This document shows, one piece after another, positions 1 through 7,559 of a stretch of 64,000 nt of DNA. The stretch is from Sphingomonas sp. Root241 (lineage in GTDB: Bacteria > Pseudomonadota > Alphaproteobacteria > Sphingomonadales > Sphingomonadaceae): NCBI RefSeq assembly GCF_001428865.1, contig NZ_LMIV01000001.1, positions 863,776-927,775 on the forward strand. Reading direction: 5' to 3'. Both the position numbers and the translations under genes were made by a program. Every line of letters begins with the position of its first letter. Within the stretch, counting starts at the first letter, position 1. Below the pieces are notes generated by a model. It worked only from the letters and a program-made list of their open reading frames with translations, had not been told where the DNA came from and made no database searches.

Positions 1-447
1 AACCGCCTCGTCGCCCGCACCGATGGCCGGGGGCGTGCGATCATACCGGACCTGCGCGCCTATGAGCAGAACCGGATCGCGATTGCGCCCGGCGACATCC
101 CGATCGACGCGCACATGCCGAGCGACACCCTCATGATCGTGCCGCGGTATCGCGGAGCGGTCAGCGCGCGCTTCGCGATCGAACGCGATCACCCCGCGAC
201 GATTCTGTTGCAGGCAATCGACGGCACGCCGGTCGATGCCGGCACGACGGTGCGGACCGACACCGGCGAGACGGCATTCGTCGGCTATGGCGGCGAGATC
301 TTCGTGCGTGAAGCGCGGCGGGACATGATCATCGCATTCGAAACCCGGCAGGGCCCATGTCGAGTCATGCTCGAGGGATTGCCCGAAGACGACGTGCTGC
401 CGCGCATCGGGCCCTTGCGGTGCGGCACTCCCGTGAGCGCGCCATGA
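1..447 (+). CDS. Fimbrial usher, C-terminal fragment
   Basis: The reading frame is open from base 1 and ends at 447, so only the last 148 residues of an outer-membrane usher are present. Ushers form the pore that assembles and secretes chaperone-bound pilin subunits. The fragment fits the usher C-terminal region: a beta-rich stretch with NRLVARTDGRGRAIIPDLRAY near the start (a loop typical of PapC/FimD/CsuD), then IDAHMPSD, then a carboxypeptidase-regulatory-like fold with TVRTDTGETAFVGYGGEIFV. The stop overlaps the next start in an ATGA arrangement, so it is translationally coupled to the SCPU-domain pilin gene. Assigned to the Csu-like branch because of that neighbour. The 5' part lies outside the window. 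Confidence 0.85.
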   Translation, partial: NRLVARTDGRGRAIIPDLRAYEQNRIAIAPGDIPIDAHMPSDTLMIVPRYRGAVSARFAIERDHPATILLQAIDGTPVDAGTTVRTDTGETAFVGYGGEIFVREARRDMIIAFETRQGPCRVMLEGLPEDDVLPRIGPLRCGTPVSAP

Positions 448-941
448 ACCTACGGCACTTCATGTTCCTGATGGCGATGCTGGCGGGCGCACTGATGTTT
501 GCGTCGTCACCGGCAGAGGCGGCCTGCGCCCCTCTGTCCCTCTGCAGCTGCACCGTCACCGCGAGCGGCGTGAGTTTCGGCAATTACAATGTCGTCAACG
601 CGTCGCCCACCGATTCCACCGGCACCGTACGGGTCCAATGCACGCTGCTCGTTGCGCTGGCCGGATCGTTCACGGTCGATCTCAGCACCGGATCCTCCGG
701 CACCTACGCGCAGCGCACCCTGCGCAACGGTCCCTCCGTCCTCGACTATAATCTCTATACCGACGTGGCACGAACCCAGATTTGGGGAAACGGCTCCGGA
801 GGCTCTTTCCGCATAACCCGAAATTTTACGGCGCTGCTCAGTGTCGATCAGACGATGACGGTCTACGGCCGGATCCGCGCCGGCCAAAACGTACCCGCGG
901 GCAGTTACAGCGACACCATCATCGTCACCGTGACCTACTGA
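444..941 (+). CDS. SCPU (spore coat U) domain pilin/adhesin
   Basis: Predicted secreted subunit of a Csu-type chaperone-usher pilus. The 165-residue product has a signal peptide (hydrophobic FMFLMAMLAGALMF, then SPAEAA) and one spore-coat-U fold: paired cysteines near residues 31-40, the VSFGNYNV motif typical of the family, and a C-terminal GSYSDTIIVTVTY strand. The start at 444 was chosen because it overlaps the usher stop (ATGA) and directly precedes the signal peptide; an upstream in-frame start would lie inside the usher. Csu tip adhesins (CsuE) usually carry two SCPU domains, and this has one, so it may be a major or minor subunit. It ends 9 bp before a convergent gene. Confidence 0.85.
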   Translation: MNLRHFMFLMAMLAGALMFASSPAEAACAPLSLCSCTVTASGVSFGNYNVVNASPTDSTGTVRVQCTLLVALAGSFTVDLSTGSSGTYAQRTLRNGPSVLDYNLYTDVARTQIWGNGSGGSFRITRNFTALLSVDQTMTVYGRIRAGQNVPAGSYSDTIIVTVTY

Positions 942-950
942 CGAAGGCGG

Positions 951-1646
951 CTAGTCGCTCGCGGCGGGGGGTGATTCCGACAAGCGGTAGCCGATGCCGG
1001 GCTCGTTCAAGATCAGCACGGGCCGGTTCGGGTCGCGCTCGAACTTGCGCCGGAGCGCGCGGATCGCGACGCGCAGATACTCGACATCGGTGGCGTGCGC
1101 CGGACCCCAGACCCGCTCGAGAAGCTGGCGGTGCGTGAGGATGCGCCCGCCCGCCTCTGCCAAGGCCGCCATCAGGGCGAATTCCCTGGGCGTGAGCGGC
1201 ACCTGCGCCTCGGCGAGAGTCGCGCAGTGCCGTGCGCGATCGATCGCCAATGGCCCGTGGCGGATGACCGGATCGGCCGGCGCACGGCCGCGGCGCAATA
1301 CCGAGCGGAGGCGGGCGAGCAGCTCGTCGCCATCGAAGGGCTTGGTGACGTAATCGTCGGCGCCGAGATCGAGCGCGGCGATCTTGTCCGCAGTTGCCGT
1401 CCGGGCGCTCAGCACTACGATCGGAAGTTCGGGCGCGCGCCCGCGTAGAGCGGCGACGAGCTCGAGCCCGTCGCGATCGGGCAGCCCCAGGTCGACGATC
1501 GCCGCCGTGCAGCCGCCCCGCGCCTGCTCCCCGAGCGCCGTGCGCGCGTCGCCGGCTTCCACCACGTCATGGCCGCCGCGTTCCAGCACCGCGCGCAACA
1601 GCCGCCGGATCGCGCTTTCGTCGTCGACCACGAGCACCCGGCTCAT
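951..1646 (-). CDS. kdpE: KdpE-like OmpR-family response regulator
   Basis: Two-component response regulator of 231 residues. The receiver domain (1-115) has the acidic pair D8-D9, the phospho-acceptor Asp52 in AAIVDLGLPD, and Lys102 in VTKPF. A winged-helix DNA-binding domain (about 125-225) ends with IRALRRKFERDP and GIGYRL, as in KdpE. The start overlaps the stop of the kinase gene (ATGA), so the two are coupled. KdpE normally activates kdpFABC, but here the operon begins with kup and no kdpFABC is present in the window, so the target may be kup itself. The name rests on family resemblance. Confidence 0.85.
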   Translation of the reverse strand: MSRVLVVDDESAIRRLLRAVLERGGHDVVEAGDARTALGEQARGGCTAAIVDLGLPDRDGLELVAALRGRAPELPIVVLSARTATADKIAALDLGADDYVTKPFDGDELLARLRSVLRRGRAPADPVIRHGPLAIDRARHCATLAEAQVPLTPREFALMAALAEAGGRILTHRQLLERVWGPAHATDVEYLRVAIRALRRKFERDPNRPVLILNEPGIGYRLSESPPAASD

Positions 1647-3061
1647 ACCGAAACCAACTCCAGCGTGAAGGTCGCGCCGCCATCGGCCGCGTTGCGGACT
1701 TCTATGGGCATGTGCATCGCGTCGGCAAAGCCTTTCACGATCGCGAGGCCGAGCCCGCTTCCGCCGCGGTCGTCGCCACCGGAACGGAAGAAGCGCTCGA
1801 AGATCCGCGTCTCGTCGCCCGGCGTCACGCCGGCGCCGTCGTCGTGCACGGCGAGCCACACGGTCCGCCCCCGCGCGCGCGCGGAGATGGTGACGCGCGT
1901 GGCGGCGTGGCGCGCCGCGTTCTCCGTCAGATTGACGAGGATCTGTCGCAGCAGCACCGGGTCGGCCGACACCAGCGGCAACGCGTCGCTGATCGCGACT
2001 TCCATGCCGATGCCTTCGGGTCCCGCGCCATATTCGGCCAGTGCCGCCTGGACGACGTCGACCAGATCGACGGGCTCGAGCGAGGTGCCGACCGCGCCCG
2101 CTTCGATCCGCGCGGCATCCATCAGGTCCGATAGCGTGCGTTCGAGACGGTCGGCGGCGTCGACCGCCGCATCGAGCCTTTCGGCATCGCCCGTCGCGCG
2201 AACCTCGGCCAGTCCGCCGCGAACGAGCGTGAGCGGGGTGCGCAGATCGTGCGCCAGCGACGCGAGCAGCGAGCGGAGCAGGTCGGCGCGCTGCTCGGCG
2301 GCCGCGCGATCGGCGCGCTCGCAATCGAGCTGGAGCCGATCCAGCGCCTGGCCGATCAGTCGCGCGGCGGATTCGAGTCGCTCGATCTCGCCTGCCGACC
2401 GCGTGGCCCCGTCAGCCGGACGCGCCACCGCCAGCACGGCTCCGCTTCCGCCGGGACGCAGCGGGATGAAGCTCCAGTCCGCCGCCGGCATCACTTCGCT
2501 CCCGTGCCCGGTGACGTCGCCATTATGCGCCGCCCACGCCGCCGCGGCCGCATCGAGCGATCCCAGATCAGCGGGAGCGGGTCCTTCGGGAATCAGCCGG
2601 GCGACGCCGAAGCGTTCGCCGACGAAGGACAAGGCCCGGGCCGAGGCGATGTCGAGGTCGGCGGCCGCAGCCAGATCGGCGGCGAGGGCGGCGGCTTCCC
2701 CGCTGACCGCCGCGCGGTCCTGTGCCGCCGCCTCGCGATCGGCGAGCCCGCTCGCCAGCCGCGTCGTCACCACGGCCACGGCGAGAAGGACGAGGAAGGC
2801 GACGATGTTGTCGTAGCCATGGACCTGAAGCGTGAAGCGCGGCGGGAGAAGAAAGAAGTTATACGCCAGCGCGCTACCCGCCGCGGCGAACAGGCCGGGC
2901 CCCAGCCCGCCGCGCGACGACGTCGCCAATACCGGCAGCAGGAAGAGCAGTGCGATGGCGGGAAGCCCCAGCTCCGTGCGCAGCAGCGTGGTGGCGAGCG
3001 TGACGACGGCGATCGCCGCCACCGCAATAGCATATCCCTTCCCGTCCGACCGGCGTGACAT
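1643..3061 (-). CDS. Short KdpD-type sensor histidine kinase
   Basis: Membrane histidine kinase of 472 residues, partner of the downstream KdpE-like regulator. Order of parts: DUF4118 four-helix membrane sensor (about 10-105, with AYNFFLLPP and TLQVHGYDNIVAFLVLLAVA), a GAF-like linker (120-240), HisKA with phospho-acceptor His271 in SLAHDLRTPLT, and an HATPase domain with ENAARHA (N box), HDDGAGV and GSGLGLAIV. Classical KdpD is nearly 900 residues because of an N-terminal KdpD/USP cytoplasmic module; that module is absent. The start is 14 bp after the kup stop, so kup, this gene and kdpE look like one transcript. Likely senses K+ or turgor, but the ligand is unproven. Confidence 0.88.
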   Translation of the reverse strand: MSRRSDGKGYAIAVAAIAVVTLATTLLRTELGLPAIALLFLLPVLATSSRGGLGPGLFAAAGSALAYNFFLLPPRFTLQVHGYDNIVAFLVLLAVAVVTTRLASGLADREAAAQDRAAVSGEAAALAADLAAAADLDIASARALSFVGERFGVARLIPEGPAPADLGSLDAAAAAWAAHNGDVTGHGSEVMPAADWSFIPLRPGGSGAVLAVARPADGATRSAGEIERLESAARLIGQALDRLQLDCERADRAAAEQRADLLRSLLASLAHDLRTPLTLVRGGLAEVRATGDAERLDAAVDAADRLERTLSDLMDAARIEAGAVGTSLEPVDLVDVVQAALAEYGAGPEGIGMEVAISDALPLVSADPVLLRQILVNLTENAARHAATRVTISARARGRTVWLAVHDDGAGVTPGDETRIFERFFRSGGDDRGGSGLGLAIVKGFADAMHMPIEVRNAADGGATFTLELVSV

Positions 3062-3075
3062 GAGCGACAACTGCC

Positions 3076-5016
3076 TCAAAGTTCGATCTGCGACCCGAGC
3101 TCTACCACGCGGTTTGCAGGGATATTGAAGAAAGCGGTAGGGTCGGCGGCGTTGCGATGCAGGAAGCCGTAGAGCAGCGCCATCCATCGCGGCAGCAGCG
3201 GGCGCGAGGCCCGGCGGATCGCGTTGCGCCCGACGAAGAACGACGTCCCGCCGCGCAGCGCGGCCAAGGCCCCGCCGCGTGCGAGGTCGCTCGGCACGTC
3301 GATCGAGTCCAAATAGCCATAAGTCAGCGTCGCGCGACTGAAGCGCGCGTCGAGCGGCTCGATCGTCAGTCTCGCCGCGGGCGGGACGTGCGGCACGCGC
3401 GCGGTTTGCACGGCGAGCAGCACATTGTGGGCATGGAGCGCCTTGTTGTGCTTGAGGTTGTGGAGCAGCGCCGAAGGGGCGTTCTGGTTGTTCTGGGTGA
3501 GGAACACCGCCGTGCCTTCGACCGCCTGGGGCGGATGCGCGGCCAGTGCGGCGATCAGGTCGGCGACCGGCAGCGCCTGCTTGTCGCCGCGACGCAGCGC
3601 CGCCGCCGCGCCCCGCCGCCAGGTGTAGATCATGAACCCCATGCAAGCGGCGACGAGCAACGGGACCCAGCCGCCCTCGATTACCCGAAGAATGTTGGCG
3701 CCGAAGAAGACGAGATCGAGCAGGAGGAACGGCGCGATGAACAGCACCGACCATTCGAGCGTCCAGCGCCATGCCTTCCACACGATGATGAAGGCGAGGC
3801 AGGTCGTCACCACCATCGTGCCCGTGACGGCGATGCCGTAGGCGGCCGCCATCGCCGACGAGCTGCGGAACGCAAAGACGAGCACGAGGACGCCGACGAG
3901 CAGCAGCCAGTTGACCACCGGGATGTAGATCTGGCCGATCTGGTGCTCCGAGGTCTGGCGGATCGCCAGGCGGGGCAGCAGGTTGAGCGCGATCGCCTGT
4001 TGCGTGAGCGAATAGGCACCGGTGATCACCGCCTGGCTGGCGATGATCGTCGCGGCGGTGGCAAGCAACACGAAGGGTGCGCGCAGCGCCTCCGGCGCCA
4101 TCAGGAAGAACCAATCGGCATTGGCGAAGCCGCGGCCCGCGGCCGTCGCCGCCTCGAGCGTCGAGAGCGCGAGTGCACCTTGGCCGAGATAGTTGAGCAT
4201 CAGCGCGGGGAATACGAATCCGAGCCAGCCGAGCTGGATCGGCTTGCGCCCGAAATGCCCCATATCGGCGATCAGCGCTTCCGCGCCCGTGACGGTGAGA
4301 AACACCGCGCCCAGCACGAACAGGCCCGGTACGCCATGCCCGCCCAGGAAGATAATCGCGTTCCACGGATTGAACGCGGCGAGAATCCGCGGCGCGTCGG
4401 CGATGTGCCACAGCCCGAGCCCGGCGATCACGACGAACCACACCAAGCAGACCGGACCAAAGAGCGCAGAGACCCGCGAGGTGCCGTGCGACTGGACGGC
4501 GAAGAGTGCGATCAGGATTCCGGCGGTGAGCGGAAGGGTGATCCCCGGCGTCATCGCCGACCCGATGCTCGGAACCGTCGCCAAGCCCTCGACCGCCGAC
4601 AGAACCGAAAGCGCCGGCGTTATGATTGCGTCGCCGTAGAACAGTGCCGCGCCGGCTGCCCCCAGAAGCACCACCAGGCGCCACCGGCCGCCGGTCGCAC
4701 CTTCGGCAAGCGCCATCAGCGAAAGCACGCCGCCTTCGCCCCAATTATCGGCTCGGGTGAGGAACAGGACGTATTTGATCGTGACGACGATGATCAGCGC
4801 CCAAAGTGCGAGGGAGAGCACGCCGATGATCTCCCCCGCATCGATGCCGCCCGCCGCCGTCTGCGCGAGCGCCTCACGGAAAGCGTAAAGCGGGCTCGTG
4901 CCGATGTCGCCATAGACGACGCCAACCGCGCCCAGCGTGAGGGCGAACAGTCCGGGGTGGGCGTGCGGCCGCGCCGTCTCAGGCGCGTGCGAAGGGGCGA
5001 GCGATACGGTGTCCAT
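3076..5016 (-). CDS. kup: Kup-type potassium uptake protein
   Basis: Secondary K+ transporter (KUP/HAK/KT family, probably K+/H+ symport) in the inner membrane; 646 residues against about 622 in E. coli. The N-terminal signature LGAVGVVYGDIGTSPLYAFREAL is present, followed by about twelve hydrophobic segments and the soluble C-terminal domain with TIEPLDARFSRATLTYGYLD and SFFVGRN. I chose the ATG at 5016 (MDTVSLAPSH); an ATG six codons upstream is possible, and neither has a clear Shine-Dalgarno sequence. First gene of a three-gene operon with a KdpD-like kinase and KdpE-like regulator, which suggests two-component control of this transporter. Confidence 0.95.
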   Translation of the reverse strand: MDTVSLAPSHAPETARPHAHPGLFALTLGAVGVVYGDIGTSPLYAFREALAQTAAGGIDAGEIIGVLSLALWALIIVVTIKYVLFLTRADNWGEGGVLSLMALAEGATGGRWRLVVLLGAAGAALFYGDAIITPALSVLSAVEGLATVPSIGSAMTPGITLPLTAGILIALFAVQSHGTSRVSALFGPVCLVWFVVIAGLGLWHIADAPRILAAFNPWNAIIFLGGHGVPGLFVLGAVFLTVTGAEALIADMGHFGRKPIQLGWLGFVFPALMLNYLGQGALALSTLEAATAAGRGFANADWFFLMAPEALRAPFVLLATAATIIASQAVITGAYSLTQQAIALNLLPRLAIRQTSEHQIGQIYIPVVNWLLLVGVLVLVFAFRSSSAMAAAYGIAVTGTMVVTTCLAFIIVWKAWRWTLEWSVLFIAPFLLLDLVFFGANILRVIEGGWVPLLVAACMGFMIYTWRRGAAAALRRGDKQALPVADLIAALAAHPPQAVEGTAVFLTQNNQNAPSALLHNLKHNKALHAHNVLLAVQTARVPHVPPAARLTIEPLDARFSRATLTYGYLDSIDVPSDLARGGALAALRGGTSFFVGRNAIRRASRPLLPRWMALLYGFLHRNAADPTAFFNIPANRVVELGSQIEL

Positions 5017-5229
5017 CGCTTTTGATGGCAACATTTCGCAGTAAAGATTCGAGAGGAAATGCTGCGCCGCCGAATAAAAATGGCGTAAAATCGAAAGTCT
5101 CGATCTGTTGCCGCTCCACGCGGCCATTCGTCATCGGCCAGTAGGAAAGTCTGATCTGGAGCGGGCCCCGGCCTGACTGAACTGCCTGTCCGCCACGGGT
5201 GGAAAGTGGACGTTCGTCGTCTACTCGAG
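5017..5229. other. Intergenic region upstream of kup
   Basis: 213 bp between the 3' end of the DUF2182 gene and the kup start. It is more AT-rich than its surroundings around 5040-5100 on the kup side, which is where a promoter for the kup operon would be expected. I could not identify a convincing -35/-10 pair or operator by eye. Confidence 0.4.
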
Positions 5230-5916
5230 CTAACCAATCATCAAGGCAGCTCCCCAGAGGATCATCGCAATGCCGGCGATCGCCGCAAGCCAATGGCCGC
5301 CGGGAAGAAGCTTCTCCGCTGCCACGACCAAGGTCAGCCCGGCCACCCAAATGAGGTTCATGACGCCGCCGACGAATAACAGTGCCATCAGCAACCAGCA
5401 GCAGCCAACGCAATAGGCACCGTGCAACAGGCCGAGCCGGACAGCTCCAAGTGCGCCTGGGCGATAGTGACGGCTGAGAAATTGCGCGGGCGACCTGCAG
5501 CGGCCTAGGCAGGCGTTTTTGAGCGGCGAGAGCTGGTAGAGGCCTGCAATGATCAGCAGCGCCGCTGCGGCCCGGCGGTCGCCGATCGCCATCGACATCG
5601 GAGAGATGAGCCAGGATTGCAGCGCTCCAGCGATCACCGCGAAGCCAAGCCAGCATGCGAGATAGCCGCCGAGGAAGGCGGCCGTAGGGGGCGGGGTCTC
5701 GATGCCCTTCGAGCGCCGGTGCACCTGGGCGTAGATCAGGATGGTGGGGGCCGCGGCCGGGATCATCATCGCGACCATCATCACCCACCACATTGCGGCA
5801 ACGGTCGCGAAGCCGGGCGGTGCCATGGCCATGCCTTGCATCATGGGCATTCCGGCACCCGACAGGAGATAGGCCCAGGCGAGCAACGCCAGCAGGGCAA
5901 GTCCCAGGATCGTCAC
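5230..5916 (-). CDS. DUF2182 metal-binding-type membrane protein
   Basis: Integral membrane protein of about 228 residues, DUF2182. It has roughly five to six hydrophobic helices, a WWVMMVAMMIPAAAP methionine-rich helix and a CVGCCWLLM motif that could bind a soft metal. The family is often annotated as predicted metal-binding, with no proven function. It follows the DUF1326 gene at 48 bp on the same strand, a pairing seen in many proteobacteria. The GTG at 5916 is the only standard start in range, but homologous-looking sequence (AERIALRSRAV) continues upstream in frame, so the true start could be a CTG at 5967 that would overlap the DUF1326 stop. Confidence 0.85.
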   Translation of the reverse strand: MTILGLALLALLAWAYLLSGAGMPMMQGMAMAPPGFATVAAMWWVMMVAMMIPAAAPTILIYAQVHRRSKGIETPPPTAAFLGGYLACWLGFAVIAGALQSWLISPMSMAIGDRRAAAALLIIAGLYQLSPLKNACLGRCRSPAQFLSRHYRPGALGAVRLGLLHGAYCVGCCWLLMALLFVGGVMNLIWVAGLTLVVAAEKLLPGGHWLAAIAGIAMILWGAALMIG

Positions 5917-5963
5917 CGCGCGACTGCGCAGCGCGATCCGCTCGGCGACGGTCGACGGCGCGC

Positions 5964-6599
5964 TCAGCTGCGGACCACTCCATGGCTGCCGAGGTGGAGG
6001 TTGGCAAACTGGCCGTAGCTGTTGCCGAATTCCACTTGCATCGGCCCGCCGGTCGTCCGGCTCGAGGCGCTCCCGATGTCCGCGACTTCATATTCGAAGC
6101 CTGCGGGAAGAACGATCTGCGCCCGCGACTCCGCGCCGCTGACCTTGTTGCGGATCGGCTCGCCCGTCATCTCGACATAGCCCGAAACGCTCAGCCGGCC
6201 GCGTCGACCCTCGACGTCGACCTCGAAATCGATGTCGGTGAACACCGGCTCGTGCATGGTCGTGATGGTCGAGGCATAGACCGCGAACATGGTGGCGAAC
6301 GGATCGGTGTCCTGGCCCGTCATGATCCGCAACAACGCATCGCGTTGGGCCTCGTCGGCTCGCTTGTCGACAAACGCCAGCACCTCGCCATTGCCCTCAT
6401 GGATCGCGCCAGGCCATTTGAAGATGGCGCCAATCCTTAGCCCATCCAGGCGGATTTCCCCATGATGGCCTTCGTCGATCTGGATGCCCGCAACCGCGTA
6501 GCAATGGCCTTTGTCAGGTAACCCATTGAACTGGCAGTTGCAGCCGTACTCGCAGGTGCAGTTGACCAGCTCGCGGCCCTTGAATTCCCAATGAGTCAT
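5964..6599 (-). CDS. DUF1326 domain protein
   Basis: Cytoplasmic protein of 211 residues, DUF1326. The N-terminal cysteine cluster VNCTCEYGCNCQFNG is the family hallmark and could hold a metal. The start at 6599 is supported by GGAG nine bases upstream and places the cysteine cluster at residues 13-21. Function is unknown; the association with DUF2182 suggests a two-component soluble/membrane system, perhaps for metal handling (inference). No signal peptide is visible. Confidence 0.88.
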   Translation of the reverse strand: MTHWEFKGRELVNCTCEYGCNCQFNGLPDKGHCYAVAGIQIDEGHHGEIRLDGLRIGAIFKWPGAIHEGNGEVLAFVDKRADEAQRDALLRIMTGQDTDPFATMFAVYASTITTMHEPVFTDIDFEVDVEGRRGRLSVSGYVEMTGEPIRNKVSGAESRAQIVLPAGFEYEVADIGSASSRTTGGPMQVEFGNSYGQFANLHLGSHGVVRS

Positions 6600-6852
6600 G
6601 GCGGTCTCCGCCGAGAGGAATGCCGCTTCCTTAGCATAGTTCACTTCGCTTTCGGAATCGCAATTGCCTCTGCGGTGGTTCGCGGGCGCCGTAAAAGGAG
6701 GAGTGAGATCATTGCGCCACATGGAGGCAACTCGATGTCCGCGATAGGTCAGGCCGGTCATTCGACGGCTTTCTGAACGAACGGCAGCAATTGCGCCCCC
6801 GCGGCTTGAAAACGGACGGCCCGCTCTCGGCCATGGGCGACCATATAGGCGG

Positions 6853-7212
6853 GTGGCGTGGCCGGGGTTCCAGGCGGCGTGGGATGCGGCGCTCGACCAG
6901 GGCTATGCGCGGATCGAGGCGCTGCTGATCGCGGGTGCGTGCGAGGCGCTCTCCGGGGCGGGCCCGGGTATCGACGCGGCTCCGGCTGTGGCGGGTGGCG
7001 ATGGGCCGCCGTTGGCGGCGGCGGTTACCGTCGATCAAGCGATGAACCTGCTCAGGCTCCACCGCGCGTCGGCATGGGGCGGGGCGCCGCAGCGTTACGA
7101 CGCGAAGGCGAAGCCGGCGGATTTGGGAGCGGTGCGGGCGAGCATTCTCCGGAAGGTCGCGGCGATTGAGCGGGCGGATGCTCGGGCGGCGTCGTCGGGG
7201 CACCAGGGTTGA
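6853..7212 (+). pseudogene. Remnant of phage-type HTH / small terminase-like gene
   Basis: An open stretch of 119 codons starting at a GTG. The central part (FQAAWDAALDQGYARIEALL, then TVDQAMNLLRLHR) resembles the C-terminal two thirds of small HTH proteins that in sphingomonads lie just before terminase large-subunit genes. The expected N-terminal helix-turn-helix (GWT...RFL...LA...NVRASA type) is missing: upstream in-frame codons encode unrelated sequence. I therefore call it a 5'-truncated relic. A terminase large-subunit remnant on the opposite strand at 10185-10829 supports the phage link. The family identification is from memory of patterns and is moderate at best. Confidence 0.45.
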
Positions 7213-7252
7213 GGGTGGTCGGATCTGGTTCGGGGTGACGGTTTCGTCGTGT

Positions 7253-7477
7253 CTGGGAGGTATCGACATTCAACCGGCTCTTCTCCTCTCCCCGTGGGAG
7301 AGGTAGCGAAGCTTGGCAGCTTGCTGCCTAGGGTAGCTGGCTGAGGGTTTCCCGCTATCGATAGGGTGATCCCCTCACCCAGCTCTGACTTGGGCCCGCT
7401 GAAGAAGCGGACCCAAGTCTGCGCAACCTCTCCCGACGGGAGAGGGGAGTCAGCTGTTGAATATCGATACGCTCTAG
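7253..7477. repeat. Palindromic element with 20-bp terminal inverted repeats (F-type core)
   Basis: A 225-bp non-coding element. Its ends are CTGGGAGGTATCGACATTCA (7253-7272) and TGAATATCGATACGCTCTAG (7458-7477), which pair as imperfect terminal inverted repeats. Inside, CCTCTCCCCGTGGGAGAGG near the left and CCTCTCCCGACGGGAGAGG near the right form nested hairpins, with GAGGG / CCCTC arms between them. The same termini bound the element at 58270-58462, although the core there belongs to another palindrome family. It occupies most of the 347-bp gap between 7213 and 7559, in which I see no gene. Confidence 0.75.
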
Positions 7478-7559
7478 GTTGAGGACTTATATTCCTACGC
7501 CGTCATCCGACGGACGATGTGCAGCCGCTATGAATCAGCGGCTCGTATAGGCTCTCAAT

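Noticed and set aside
3157..5025. Long antisense open frame of 622 codons across kup
   Set aside because: It is an Arg/Ala/Gln-rich shadow of kup caused by high G+C; kup itself has clear family motifs.
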